Below, one piece after another: positions 1 through 10,898 of a stretch of 40,094 nucleotides of DNA (the stretch's first letter is position 1; every line of letters starts with the position of its first letter). A program made the translations under genes and the position numbers. The stretch comes from Phaeoceros laevis. Taxonomy: Eukaryota > Anthocerotophyta > Anthocerotopsida > Notothyladales. Below the pieces are notes generated by a model. It was not told where the DNA came from. It did not search any database and was given only the letters and a program-made list of their open reading frames with translations. The stretch spans positions 98,605-138,698 of the forward strand of contig JBNGIQ010009553.1 of assembly GCA_049999765.1 (NCBI GenBank), in the 5' to 3' direction.

Positions 1-586
1 TGCATATAGTTTGATCATCGTTAATCGACTTGTAATGGAAATTCATGTAGGAATGTTGCGAACAACCAGTTTACAGGCCCCTTGCCACTGTGGCTGCAGC
101 AGTCAACAGCCCTTCAGACATTGTAAGCACAATATCTGTCATGTTAGTCACATACCTACAGTATAGGCATAGTGAAGAAGCCTTGTCTCTTTATTCAAAT
201 ATGTAAAAAGCACTACCAAAGGAAACAGCACGACATTTGGAACTTTCTACAACTGCACTACTAGCCCTTCATTTGTTTGCCATGATCATGGCATTGCTCC
301 ACAACTCTATCTGAAATACATGGTCAGAGATACATGCATACATCCTGGTAGTCCACTTGGTGCTGCTACAAATTCATAAGTCAGTTGGAGGTGGTTGTCA
401 GAAACTGGTTACTGAGACTTTAATTCGTTTTGCTATCAGCAAGCTAGCAGAGACAAAATTTCACAAAATCCCTTGATTTACTTCTCAGGTTTGGAATCCT
501 CTAGAAATTGTTGGAGTCATCACAATATTCAACTTTTCATGTGCTGTTCTTAGTATTTGCAGTGTACTCATTGTGCATGCTTGGAC
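1..586. other. No gene recognised at left edge
   Basis: No long open frame, RNA gene or recognisable repeat is visible. The stretch may be the 3' flank of the minus-strand gene whose stop codon lies at 587-589. Confidence 0.4.
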
Positions 587-1554
587 TTAACCCTTGTCAC
601 CGTTCTTTAACTCCCAGACTGCAATAGGTTCGAGTGGCCAATATGCAACTCGTGTTATCGGCGGTGTATATCTTTCGTGCAGGCTGCTGATAATCTCCTT
701 TGCTCTAACTGAACAAGATGAAATGCTTGCATTGCTCTGGTCTGTAGGAACTGTGTAATCTGGTAAGCTCTGAAGTCCCTTCTGCGATACTGAATTCGCA
801 TTCTCACTATAGCAACTTGGGGTTCTACAGAACTTTATCAACTGTGGATCAATTGTACCTGCTAGGTGTAGAGGAAAATGGTTGCATTACCTTTGCTTGA
901 GGAAATGACGACATTCCATTTTAAGATGTTGAACAGGAAGCGGACACCAACGAAACTACCTGCTGAAAAGCAGTCTGCTCAAAAACAACTTTGGAAACAC
1001 AGTCTTTGACGAGTAACTGGTACAACTCCAACATACAAAGCATATACATTTCTTACAGGAAAGCACTTCTGGGCTTTGATGATCTTACAACAGTTCTAAA
1101 GACAATGAAGATCCTAACTGGATGTTCATTTTTCACACAGTATGACGACAGCTCTTCTGATCTCAATCTGATATGCAGAGAACATCAACAAACAGGTTCA
1201 AGTGAACCTACAGGTACCATTACAACATAATCGTAGACCCATAAGCTCCTTCTTAACGGCAATATTTTCTTCTCTAATCTGAGCTGCAAATGCAGCTGCA
1301 GATCGCTTCTCCTGCTGGATAACGCCCTTCAACATCTTCAAATGTGGTTCTATCATGTTTTTGAAAAAACTGGACTGATCTATCGTACCAAACACGATAT
1401 ACAAAAGATGCAAATAAAGTCTGGCCTCCTTTTGCCAAGCTTTCACTCTGAGTTCAGAACCGTAAGTTACTCTGTCTCTAGTTTTTCGCAATGCTCGTAA
1501 CTTGCGACGGAGACCATGTGACCTAGGTTCCGTGTTGCGTCTGATTGGTGCCAT
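587..1554 (-). CDS. Uncharacterised multi-exon gene (exons partly resolved)
   Basis: I do not recognise this gene with confidence. A first exon is proposed from an ATG at 1554 down to about 1218. It encodes a basic N-terminus, a helical stretch with WQKEARLYLHLLY, and a charged coiled-coil-like segment ending in KKELMGLRL. At the 3' end, exons at about 962-891 and 858-587 join cleanly: the donor AGCAAAG|gtaatg meets the acceptor ctagcag|GTACAA in phase 1, giving SKGTIDPQ and 90 further codons to a TAA. The middle (about 970-1215) could not be resolved. A candidate exon with ELSSYCVKNEHP lies near 1090-1155. The N-terminal pattern of a tryptophan helix followed by a coiled coil loosely resembles the meiotic MEI4/PRD2 family, but that is a weak resemblance. 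Confidence 0.4.
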
Positions 1555-1897
1555 TGTATGTATTAACCTGTCAAAAAGCACTTGCAAATTCAGTACCTGG
1601 CATTACAAGCAACGGCACCAACAAAAACAGCAGAAGACGCAACAGTTGAAAGGCCAGCAGCAGCACCGCAATTCGTAAGAAGACCAGCAATGAAAGGCGC
1701 AATAGAAGCAGCGACTTAGCAGCAATAGGCTATGCCGCTTACTTCCAGTTTCGTGCCATTTACTTGCGGTTTCGTCACCTTGCCACGCTCCACCGGGTTC
1801 GTGCCGTGGTTTTTCGATTTGCAAGGTTTAACCTATCGGCTTAAGACCTATACGACTACTGGGGTACGAGTCGAATGCATACTTCGCAAACCATTTT
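1555..1897. other. Intergenic, nothing recognised
   Basis: No supported gene. Short open frames on both strands here are low-complexity or cysteine-rich and look fortuitous. The stretch may hold the promoter of the minus-strand gene starting at 1554. Confidence 0.35.
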
Positions 1898-3190
1898 TTG
1901 CCCATGTACGCATGTGAGGTTAGGCTGCAGGAAGCGATGGATGTGTTCAAAAACATAGGGAACCCTCATGTCTTCACGTGGTTTTCCGTAATATCTGCAC
2001 ATGCTAAGCACAGTAAACCAACAAAGTCACACAGCTGTATCCTCAGATGTATTGGTCAGCAGCGAACGTTGACAGTTACGTCTTTCTAGTTGCCGGTCAA
2101 GTTTGTGCATGTGCCACCGACTTGAAATCTGACAGAAAATTCCATTCTGATGTGTTGCACAGTAGCAATCCTACTAACATGTTCGTCGACAACTGCCTGT
2201 TTCACATGTATGCAAAATGTGGCGAATTCAAAAATGCACAGCAGGTTTTTAGGAGCATGGGTTTTACTGAGCACTTGTCTCACAAATATGTATGTAAAAT
2301 GTGGCCTGTCTGAAGATGCATGCAACATATGGATGCGCCAACATGAAATGCCATGACAAATGAATATTTTGAGCTAGGCCCCCACATTTTCACATTGTAT
2401 GTTCATGTACAGCTTGAAGGCCCATTTTTGCAAACAATGTTACACAATGTTACAGGGATATGGTGACATAGAATGCTATGACAAATCGGTATCCTCACCA
2501 CGGGCTCAAGCCCCAGGCACTCGCATTGTATGCAAAGATGCAGCAAGAAAGGCTCACTTTAGCACACAGTATTACGTTTGCGTGCCTACTAAAGTCTTGT
2601 ACAAGTGCTGGTACTGGTACTAGCATCTTGTCACTCAAAAACAGAAAATCTTGCGGACATTTGCCTCCTGGCAGCTTGTGCAATCACTTTAACTCTACAC
2701 CTCGGCAAGCAGTTGCATTCATGCTGGTGCTCAATACAACTTTGACCGAACTTTCTCACTACACCTACCTTCTGCCTCATCTCATCCACCCTCTTTGCAG
2801 CATCAAACATTCCAGCATGCTGACAGGCAGCTGCACGCTGATGTGTTAGAAAATACAATTCAGCCCGACTCCAACACCTTTGTTAGCACCAGATTGCTGG
2901 ACATATGGGAAATTGGAAAATGCACGGAGACTTAAAATTTCACAATATGGCCACAAGGAATGCTGTGACATCGAATGCTATAAAAAAACAGTATGCTGAC
3001 CACGAGCTCGGGCCCCAGGCACTCACATTGTATGCAAGCATGGAGCAAGAAGGGCTCACTTTAGCAGACACTGTTACATTTGCATGCCTACTAAAGTCTT
3101 GTACAAGTGCTCACACTGATGCTGGTACTAGCATCTTGTCATCCTGGCAGCTTGTGCAATTACTTCTGCTCTACACCTCAGTAAGCAACT
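1898..3190 (+). pseudogene. Degenerate PPR (PLS-type) protein pseudogene
   Basis: Pentatricopeptide repeat proteins bind organellar RNA and direct its editing or processing. Repeat signatures occur in several frames: EAMDVFKNIGNPHVFTWFSV near 1935-1995, NCLFHMYAKCGEFKNAQQVF near 2190-2250, a second NMYVKCGLSEDACNIW-like unit near 2285-2335, and QALALYAKMQQERLTL followed by TFACLLKSCTSA near 2510-2610. The last unit recurs at about 3000-3140 as QALTLYASMEQEGLTL and TFACLLKSCTSA. The units are broken by stops and frameshifts, no frame spans the array, and no start or C-terminal E/DYW domain was found. The unit order fits a plant PLS-class PPR array. The gene is non-functional as read here. Sequencing error cannot explain the number of breaks. 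Confidence 0.75.
2494..3145 (+). repeat. Internal duplication in the PPR pseudogene
   Basis: A segment at about 2494-2632 is repeated at about 3001-3145, with the shared core CCTACTAAAGTCTTGTACAA and then CTGGTACTAGCATCTTGTCA. The copies differ by substitutions and a short insertion, so they are diverged PPR units or an old local duplication. Confidence 0.7.
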
Positions 3191-3199
3191 ACATTTAGG

Positions 3200-4068
3200 A
3201 ATCCTACAACACCAGCTTCTTGAAGGACACATTAGATAGTTGCCTCTTAGAAATGTGATACAAAATGTAGTCAATTGGAAAATCCGCGCAAAGTGTGCAC
3301 AGCGAATTCAACATACTATGATAAATCATTGTGTGTAAGAACAATGAAGGCCGCAATCCTAGCTGTAACCTCTTTCGACAATATGATGCTGGCTTATATT
3401 CAATCCACCAACACCACATTTACTTGCAAGCTTAAACGATCTTGTACCATACCGGGGTTGTCAGTACAGATCAACACTATTCATATCAACAAGCTAAATG
3501 GCCATTCTCCTCATGCTTGACAATGCCTCCGCAGTCCCCTCGTTGAACTTCTTGCATAGATTACAAGACCTTCATCTAAAATTAGTGAGAATTCTTCCCT
3601 TCCCGTTCTGATCTATTCAGAACACTTGCTCTGTACTTCTGTCCTGTCCTCCGGACACGAATCAGGCTGAATGGTCCCGCTCAAGCATCTCCAAACAGGC
3701 ACCAACAAAGCTGGACTGCCTCCTCCTGAATCCAGCTGGATGCCTCCTCCTGAATCAAGCCAAAAGTCCTTTCGACGAGTCCACATTACCTGCATTTGGA
3801 TTTCACGGACTCCACTGGTCACAACCAGGCAACCGTGAGATCGGGAGGAGATTACCTGAGGCCTAGATGATGACAAAAACCAACGCCGAGACACCTCAAC
3901 TCATTTCAATCCAAAGTATGCAAATCCAGGGAGGCTAAACAATCTGGCAAGCCTTGGGATATCTGCAAATCCTCTGACTAGGCAACTAAGAGCTGCTTGC
4001 ACACGTAGTCCTTAGAAGATCTTTCTACACGATATGGGGAGCGCTGCAAGCCTTTCTGACGTGGCCTC
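3200..4068. other. No gene recognised
   Basis: Short open frames only, with no recognisable protein. A short duplicated stretch, CCTCCTGAATC(C/A)A, lies near 3719-3757. Confidence 0.35.
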
Positions 4069-4070
4069 AT

Positions 4071-4114
4071 GAGCTTGCAGCGCAGGGGAAGCGCTTCCCC
4101 TGCGCTGCAAGCTC
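4071..4114. repeat. 44-bp perfect palindrome
   Basis: Bases 4071-4092 (GAGCTTGCAGCGCAGGGGAAGC) are the exact reverse complement of 4093-4114, with no spacer. The match stops at 4070/4115. Read as one strand it would form a 22-bp hairpin. A partial extra copy, GCGCTGCAAGC, lies just upstream at about 4041-4051. Confidence 0.95.
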
Positions 4115-5341
4115 GTCACCGGAACCGCCCGCCCGATACATCCGGATCTCTCCCCTTTTGCCATTGGCCTCCTTTTCCTGCGGTCCGCCTTTTAATCTCG
4201 TTAAAGATCCTAATATGTTGGCTCTATGATTCCACCCTAAACACCTTGTTTTAAACAGATTGGGTAAATATCAGTTTTAAACATATTATATTTATTAAAA
4301 AATAAATTTGAATATAGATTAATCTATAATATATCTCGTCGACCGTAAATATGTTTGATCTCGATGCAATTTGCCGGCACGAGTACAATTGAGAATGATA
4401 CATATGTACCTGCACAAGTACAATTGAGAATGATACATATGTAGTACATGATACAACAAGCTTGCCGTTGTGGAGAATGCTGCAAGTGTTGGAGGAGAGT
4501 CCGAGCAAGGAATCATAGCAAGAATGGATGTTGTTGTGGCAACAAGTGAGGACCCTAATATTGCATTTGACGGAAGTATTAACAGTCTTAGCAGAAGAAG
4601 ACCCAGCGGAGGAGGAAGATGACGAGGGCGACATGACAAGGAGTGGTGATGGTCTTGATTAGAATGTCCTTATGAATGTGAACACCCCATGGATACAAAG
4701 TTAATAGAGGCATTTATGAAAAAACAGATAGATTATCTCTTTGAGTCTCTAAAAACTAGTTTTTTGTAGACACTCTTTTATGGATTTTGGTTTTTACCAA
4801 CCATATGTGTTTTAAACTCCTCAATTTGTTTTAAACTCGTTAAAATTAGTGAAAATTGTTTTTAACTGTTATAAACATGATAATTTGTTTTTTAAACTGG
4901 GAGGAATTCTTCAAAAGTTTCTACCACCCACCCTACCCGCGGGTGTGTCGAATCCATGGCTCCCGTTACACATATGGCCTGCCGATGGATCAATGGATCG
5001 TTTCTCATCAGCATGTGGCTCCAGCGCTAGGCATGTTACAAACTTCTTCCCACATATGGTCAAATTTTATGGTATGACAACAAAGCAAGAGATATCATTT
5101 TAGTCCTTTCGTCCTTCCTCTTCAAAGAGCGGCATTCAACTGGACCGTAGTTCCGGAGGAGCTGTAGGTAGTATAGACTATATAGTCCTTCCTCTCTAAG
5201 GCTGGCTACACTTTCTGTACATACTAATTCCAGGGTGAAATCCCATGTTCGTCGTTCTTTACTCTTTGCCCAGATCCCGGATGGCTTGCGACTTGCGAGT
5301 GTTCCACACAGCATGAGGTAATTGACTGGATGTGCGGTCCT
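4115..5341. other. AT-rich intergenic stretch, no gene
   Basis: The part at about 4250-4900 is markedly AT-rich with repeated TTTTAAAC-type words. No intact open frame is supported. A short acidic reading frame near 4560-4640 is unassigned. The stretch could be decayed transposon DNA, but no terminal repeats or target-site duplication were found. The rest, up to 5341, is probably the 3' flank of the carotenoid dioxygenase gene. Confidence 0.4.
4377..4443. repeat. Two-copy tandem repeat, period 35
   Basis: The word AGTACAATTGAGAATGATAC, followed by ATATGTA, occurs twice in a row with a 35-bp period. The copies are nearly identical. Confidence 0.9.
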
Positions 5342-8300
5342 TCAACCTGCCCTCATGGCGTGCTCGGGCTTCTTGTCATAGAAGTAGGTGCCATGATAAC
5401 CGTATGGTACCCTATGGGGAAGCAGCAACTTGGCCACTGGCTCTCCGCTGAAGTTTTGTGCATCAATAATGTACAACTGCCACCACATGGAGTCTGTTGT
5501 GAGAGGTAATCGGAACGCACCACATGCAGTCATGAAATGCAACCAAAGACGTAACATTGGCCTCCAATCAGGAATGTGCATCCAGATGCACATTCTGGAT
5601 CCAGAGATTTATAGTGGAACAGAGAAGTTGCAGGCGTGGTCTTACGTATGAGATCTCTGTAATGTCGTTGTGAACGTAAGCTACGACCCATCCGTCGTCT
5701 TCTGCATGGGCGTTGGGTCTTGCCACGAAGGATGGCTCCGACGCTCCAAACATGGAATCCAGCTCGTGCATTTCTGCCTTGATATCCTGCAAAAGAGACA
5801 AGTTGTTAGGCTCTCACTCGAGTGATGTCGACACCTGTGGATCAATCAGATGCTTTGGAAACGTACCCCTCCGGCTGTCTCCGGAAACGTGATCTTCACA
5901 AGGCCTTTCATTCTTCCCATACCTGCGAAAGAACAAGTTCGCTGAAGTTCTACCAGCACAGCTCTAACATTAATTGCAACCATCTTGTGAATGCATTTGC
6001 ACGCACCTGTTCTGATTGACCCCTCTACGTCGAGGAGGCACATATAACCATATCTGTTCTTGATTCCAGCATAAGAACGGTTGATGCTTGGAAACTCTCC
6101 GGAAAAAGCGTAGCCCGACAGGTTGCGCTCCGAAGCTTCACCTGCAGGTCAGGGGACATGTGGCTTCAGAGATACATATGATGCCTTGCGTTGCGTTATG
6201 AGGCATGAGATAGCACTGGTCAGGGCTGCCACCCAACCTGTGACCATGTTGAAGCGCCACTCGTGAACTTGGCTACTGAGCGCGCCATCTACCCAGGGGT
6301 CATTAGCGTCCAAAGGAGCAATGGGTTGCACACCCCGAGCCCACCACTCGAGTTTGTCCATGTGCATTGGCGAGGGTATGATGGGTCGTCTTGACCGAAG
6401 TCCAAGGACTACAACCTACAGGTCTCATAAGGGACAAAACATTATCACCGGTGAGGACTCGGAGTCGGTCATGGAAGAAGAAGAAGATGCGCACTTTATA
6501 ACGTGGTCCAAAAGGTCCACTGGTGAGGTCCATGGAGTCGTTAGATTGCGGACAGAGTCGATCAATCTAACCTCATCACCGTCTTCGAAGCTGTTGAACT
6601 TGTGCCAGGAATAACCAGTCTGCACAGGAAACCACTTTGTAGACTCGCCATTGCCATAACGTGGCAGTATGCCGATTCTCGAAGCGTCATTTTCTTGAAA
6701 CTCCATGATCCTATCCAGCCATTGCAAGATAATCTTGAGACTGTTGTCAGCCCTGGATCTTACCACTTTAAGCAGTAAAGGGTACAACACTCTTGCTGCT
6801 GAAGAATTTTACAGGTTCACGAACGGCTTGCTGGTACCTTAGGCTAGAGGTATATGTTGCTACTCACCTTCCTCCACTGAGAAGGCGCTCCTTGCTCAGG
6901 ACCAGAGGAAAGTCGAAGAAGACGTTGTAGCTGCATCAAGGAATTCCCATGTGCACAACTTTGTTGGCCTTCGTGATCGGTATGACGATACTCAAAAGCA
7001 ACAAATTTTAAGGATCGGGGAAAGCAGACTGAGTGCACTCACCGTTTTGTGATGGCAATTTCATGACAGAAAATGCAACGATCCAGCCCAAGGTCGACCC
7101 TGTGAACCATTCTTTCACCATCGGCTGCAGAAGGGCAAGATTAAAAGGAAGCCCTGAACAGAAGAAAGAAGCACATGAAATCTTGCAATCTTGGGCGGAA
7201 GAAACGGTCTCACCTGACACAATGCCGATTTCCGCATACGGCCTGTCAGCGTGGACGCCAAAGATAATAAGCTCTTCCGTTTGCGGGTCGTGCTGTCATT
7301 GCAATCATTCTATTAGGGGCGTAAACGCTGAACCATGTACCAGCAGTAGGACACAATTGATACCGGTACCGTATCAACGTGTCCGTCGGAATGGTGGGGA
7401 AGAAAACTCACCAAAGGATGGGCAGTGAAAGGACGCTTCCAACTTCCTTTGCAGCCATGCCACACTCCAACGGTAGTCAGGTCCGACAAGTTGAATTCGT
7501 GTGGGAGATCGCCTTCAGCAACAGCATAGTACCTCCCCGCGTGCTCGAACACATGCGTATTGGATGTGACCTTGTTGGGCTTACCAAACCTCAGCTAAAA
7601 AACCATTCCTTATCAGTCGCCCAAATTGATCCCTTGGGATGCCGAATGCATGTCACCAACTTGAGAAGATGACTCTCACCGTGTTGAGCAGGTAGCATAA
7701 CGAGATGGCTGAAGAGTCCCCCTCGAAGCTGGGTAATGCCACACGTCTTCCCTGCTGATTTTCCATCTCGTAGGTTTCCGTTCCCACATACTTGTTCAAG
7801 TAGGCGACCTGGCCTCCCTTCCCGAAGTAGGTCGCATGAAGCATTCCGTCCCCCTCAAACATGTGGTAATCTACTCTGCCGAAAGAACTAGTCAGACTTC
7901 TCCCTCCAAATTGAGGATTCGGACCTGCAGGCACATGTATATGTATCATGCGATCAGATAGCCCTTTCAGTATGCACAGCGTCAGCATCACTTTTGAATG
8001 ATTTTTGAGGTCCAACTTGAAGGTCTTTACCATTTCTAATGTACACCCCAGTGGGAAAATCCAAGGGAACAGCACCCGTCACCACTTGGACTGGTGTTTT
8101 GCCACTGATTTCTGCCACAGGAGCATAGTTGCCCTGAACCAGGTTCAAGACAGGAACATCTCACAATCGATAAAGAACAACGAGAAACTCGAGCCACGGA
8201 TATCTAAGGTGCACCTGCACAGTAGGAGCAGCAGGAAAGAGCCATGTTCACTAACCAAGAAGGCAGGATTAGGGGGATCGTCAATCTCAGTGAAAATTGT

Positions 8301-8384
8301 GTCCATGAGTTTGGTGAGCAACCCTTGCTTTGCACCATCCAAAAGACTGCCAACTGCTTGAACAGGATTGAATAGACCCTTTTC
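5342..8384 (-). CDS. Carotenoid cleavage dioxygenase (RPE65/NinaB family)
   Basis: This family uses non-haem Fe(II) and O2 to cut carotenoid double bonds, giving apocarotenoids, usually in plastids or cytosol. Thirteen exons join in phase: 8384-8256, 8133-8031, 7924-7680, 7594-7412, 7292-7214, 7124-7043, 6930-6868, 6710-6572, 6415-6238, 6141-6007, 5922-5867, 5786-5646 and 5476-5342, giving 555 codons. Family landmarks appear in order: GNYAPVAE, GVYIRNGPNPQFGG, FEGDGMLHATYF, NTHVFEHAGRYYAVAE, RPFTAHP, CHEIAITKRYNVFFDFP, ILPRYGNGESTKWF, WHKFNSFEDGDE, VHEWRFNM and VPYGYHGTY. The four expected iron-ligand histidines are all present (in AHP, CHE, WHK and GYHG). It resembles the plant CCD-like group related to CCD1/ZCD rather than NCED. 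The first exon, upstream of 8384, was not resolved. Confidence 0.9.
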
Positions 8385-8396
8385 CTGCGCATACAG

Positions 8397-9061
8397 TCAA
8401 CATGCTCTGTCAAGTTCAAACCTTGCGTCAATGCTTTGCTTGCAAGCGAGGTCATGGGCAGCCCCCTTGGAAGCCAGCTGGACATTCATGGGAACAACCT
8501 TTCCCTTTTCAGACCAGGTTCCAGGCCCCCTTGCATCCTCTACTACATTCCCCTCAACGGAAAGTAATTGCTTGCGCACTTCAGGACTCCCTGTTGTCGG
8601 ATTAGGCAGCGCCTGACAAAGCACTCCGGCAAGCTCCCTTCCTCCCCGAGAAGACTGCAATTAATGCGCATTGATCATTAGGCAGCTGTAGCTGTGCGAC
8701 TTGCTTCCACACGTTCTGTCACACAAACATCCATCCCTCCGAATGCAGATCTGGCAATTCATGTTCACCACCGCCAGTTCCATCTTTCCAGCTCCCAGGA
8801 CCTATACATTAGCTGAGAATTGCCGTACAAGACAACCGGTCACCATTAGTGGCCGTGGATTTGAATTACCGGTGTGCAGACAATCCGAGAGGAGAACGTT
8901 CCGCTGCCGAGAACTCTCCAGCACTCGATCCCTGCCTGAGCCCGAAAGCTCGCGATGGAGGTTGGAGGGGCTGCCATCGGTGTCACCCGGGGCTACATCT
9001 GTACGGTGGCAGTGAGGAATGATTTTAGCCCCCTACGTCGTAGACATCTATAGGGGTGAGC
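8397..9061 (-). other. Unresolved 5' region of the dioxygenase gene
   Basis: The exon beginning at 8384 needs an upstream phase-0 donor. The open frame at 8660-8397, with KQLLSVEGNVVEDARG and NVQLASKGAAHDLACKQS, is a candidate first exon. However, its obvious donor CGCAAG|gtttga is in the wrong phase and the frame opens with TTG, not ATG. The true start, and any plastid transit peptide, lies somewhere in this stretch. Confidence 0.4.
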
Positions 9062-9185
9062 CAGTTCCTTAGTTTGACGCAAGCATTGAGAGCTGGCACG
9101 CGCGACCTGGCCGGCCCCCGTGCGGTAGAACCTAAACCAGGCGGCGGGCCCGCGGCATCTCTCGCGCCTTGGGCAAGCACGCACG
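9062..9185. repeat. Left arm of imperfect inverted repeat
   Basis: This GC-rich segment (GTTCCTTAGTTTGACGC, then CTGGCACGCGCGACCTGGCC, CCGTGCGGT and AACCTAAACCAGG) recurs as its reverse complement at about 11221-11342. Shared blocks are close to identical, with a few small insertions. The hAT element lies between the two arms. Confidence 0.85.
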
Positions 9186-9202
9186 CTCCTTTCTCTCTCT
9201 CC

Positions 9203-9246
9203 CTCATCCTGCCGTTGCGCGGAACGGCAGGAATCCGCAGGATGAG
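9203..9246. repeat. Competing hairpins next to the inverted repeat
   Basis: CCTGCCGTT at 9208-9216 pairs with AACGGCAGG at 9223-9231. CTCATCCTGC at 9203-9212 can pair with GCAGGATGAG at 9237-9246. The two stems share bases, so they exclude each other. Confidence 0.8.
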
Positions 9247-9320
9247 GGGCGCCCGTTCACGCCAACGGCGGCAAAGGGCTACGGAACAAATTAATAATAT
9301 GCATTCTTATGAAAGTAAGG

Positions 9321-9328
9321 GTTGTGGG
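9321..9328. repeat. Left 8-bp target-site duplication (GTTGTGGG)
   Basis: GTTGTGGG directly precedes the left end of the hAT element and is repeated exactly at 10899-10906 after its right end. Eight bases is the duplication length typical of hAT transposons. Confidence 0.9.
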
Positions 9329-10093
9329 CAAGGCTCACCGAGTTCCGGCTAGCAAGTGTTATTTACCGGCAAAGCCGGCAAACCTGCCGGCCCCATACGG
9401 GTTTAGCCAGGAAAAAAAAGGCACGTATGCCGGTTAGGTATGGGATATGCCGGATTTTTGCCGGTTATGTTATTGAGTAGCAGGAAAAAGTTAAGTACTT
9501 CATGTACTACTAGTAGTCTACTAAATACAATATTATACTTAATTTGGATGCTAAAAACTACTACTAATACAGTACAGAATTAGTAGTACTATTAAAGTAT
9601 TGGATTTTTTAAGACACTTTCTACACTTAAGGGAGAGGGCACTTTCTAAGGGACATATTTTAAGGGACACTTTTGCAAGATATATTATTTATACAACTAT
9701 TTTATTTATTGGTCCTACTTCAAAGTTCCTCAATTGTTCTAAAGTCTTATTAGACGACAAACCCATCCAGATGAAAGCACTATCTATGAGTTTTTTTTTT
9801 CCTCCACAAGAAGCAAGTCTTTTGTTTCAAGGCCCTAGGCCTACTTCATCGCGAGTTTTTTTTGCAGTCATTTGCATTTTCTTTTTTGATTCAATCTACT
9901 TTGTGATTGTGTTATTGTGATACAAAAAGTTATCATGGATGGCAAACGAAATAGAAAGCGTAAAGTTGGAGCTGCCAAGGAGATGAGTAGAGGACAAGCC
10001 AAATTGACTAGTCTGTTAGGGTTTGTATGCAAGAATCCTCGGCAAATGAGCAAGGGGGAAGCAAGCACATCAAATCTTGAAGATATATCAACT

Positions 10094-10280
10094 GAGCTTG
10101 AGGATAGTCAAACACTTCCACTGCAATCTCAAGAGGAGGNNNNNNNNNNTGAGCTTGAGGATAGTCAAACACTTCCACTGCAATCTCAAGAGGAGGAAGA
10201 AGAGAGTATGAGAGTTGAGCTTGAGGATGGTCAAACACTTCCATTGCAATCTCAAGAGGAGGAAGAAGAGAGTATGAGAG
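10094..10280 (+). repeat. 66-bp tandem repeat inside the hAT frame
   Basis: The word GAGCTTGAGGAT(A/G)GTCAAACA begins at 10094, 10151 and 10217. The second and third copies are 66 bp apart; the first and second are 57 bp apart with ten Ns between them. Each unit codes for an acidic, glutamine-rich 22-residue repeat. Confidence 0.9.
10140..10149. other. Assembly gap (10 N)
   Basis: Ten N bases lie inside a tandem repeat. The repeat period implies about 19 missing bases, or 19 plus a multiple of 66, so ten is a placeholder length. Confidence 0.95.
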
Positions 10281-10898
10281 TGTTGCAGGCCAACAAAGAT
10301 TGGCGAGACAAGTGGATGGATGCTTTCACATGGGTTTGATTTGATAAGGAGAAAGGCCTTATGTTCCGCACTATTTCTGAGAAGAACCCTAAGTCCAAAA
10401 GCTCTTTTGGCACCACTGGGTCAAAGAACATCAAAACCAGCGCATTGCTTGAGCACGGAGGGTCATCTCAGCACAGAGATGCAGAGTATGCAGCAATGAA
10501 AGGTGCAAGCAACCTTCTCACAAGTTTCAGTAAAATGCACGAGAATGTGGATATAGTTGTCCTCAATCTTTTTCGGAGCATTTGTTATATGAGTAAAGAG
10601 ACATAAATTTTCATGGAGAAGAGAGAATGTAGGATGGGAAGGTGAGAGAAAGTGAAATATGGAAAAAGAGTATATGGAAAAAGAGTAAAAAAAGAGTGTA
10701 GATGAGGGCAGGGTACTCTATGAGGGGAAAAAAGGGTGGCTGAGTCAGCTGGGACCAAAAAAGAAAAAAAAAAGTACAGGCTTTGCCGGTGCCAAATTGT
10801 ATTAGCAGGAACTTGCCGGTTGCCGTGAAAACTTGCCGGTTAGAGTGGAGATGTGCAGGAAAATCGCCGGTTAGTAAAAAAATTCTTGGTGAGCACTG

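Larger units (their letters stand above)
9935..10606 (+). pseudogene. Broken hAT N-terminal frame (TTF-type zinc-finger-like)
   Basis: The frame starts with ATG at 9935 (DGKRNRKRKVG) and carries 22-residue repeats (ELEDSQTLPLQSQEEEEES). It reaches a TGA at 10337-10339 and continues in the same frame to 10606. The stretch across the stop (WRDKWMDAFTWV, then FDKEKGLMFRTI, FGTTGSKNIKTSALLEH and SSQHRDA) matches the pattern before and within TTF-type zinc fingers of hAT transposases, but the expected cysteines are missing. After KMHENVDIVVLN it ends without a catalytic domain. It is therefore a deleted and mutated derivative. The gap at 10140-10149 falls inside the repeats. Confidence 0.7.
9329..10898 (+). 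mobile_element. hAT-superfamily DNA transposon, probably non-autonomous
   Basis: The element is about 1570 bp. Its left end, CAAGGCTCACCGAG, and the reverse complement of its right end, CAGTGCTCACCAAG, match at 11 of 14 positions. Exact 8-bp direct repeats flank it. Subterminal regions carry many copies of a TGCCGGTTA-like word (several within 9360-9475 and again within 10785-10880). Clustered subterminal motifs are where hAT transposases usually bind. The only coding content is an N-terminal-type frame. No catalytic RNase-H-like or C-terminal dimerisation domain is present, so it should need a transposase from elsewhere. The 10-N gap could hide a little more sequence but not a transposase, unless the gap is far larger than drawn. 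Confidence 0.88.

Noticed and set aside
4251-4639. Serine-rich minus-strand frames in the AT-rich stretch
   Set aside because: Simple serine/leucine composition from repeated trinucleotides and overlap with a tandem repeat; no protein support.
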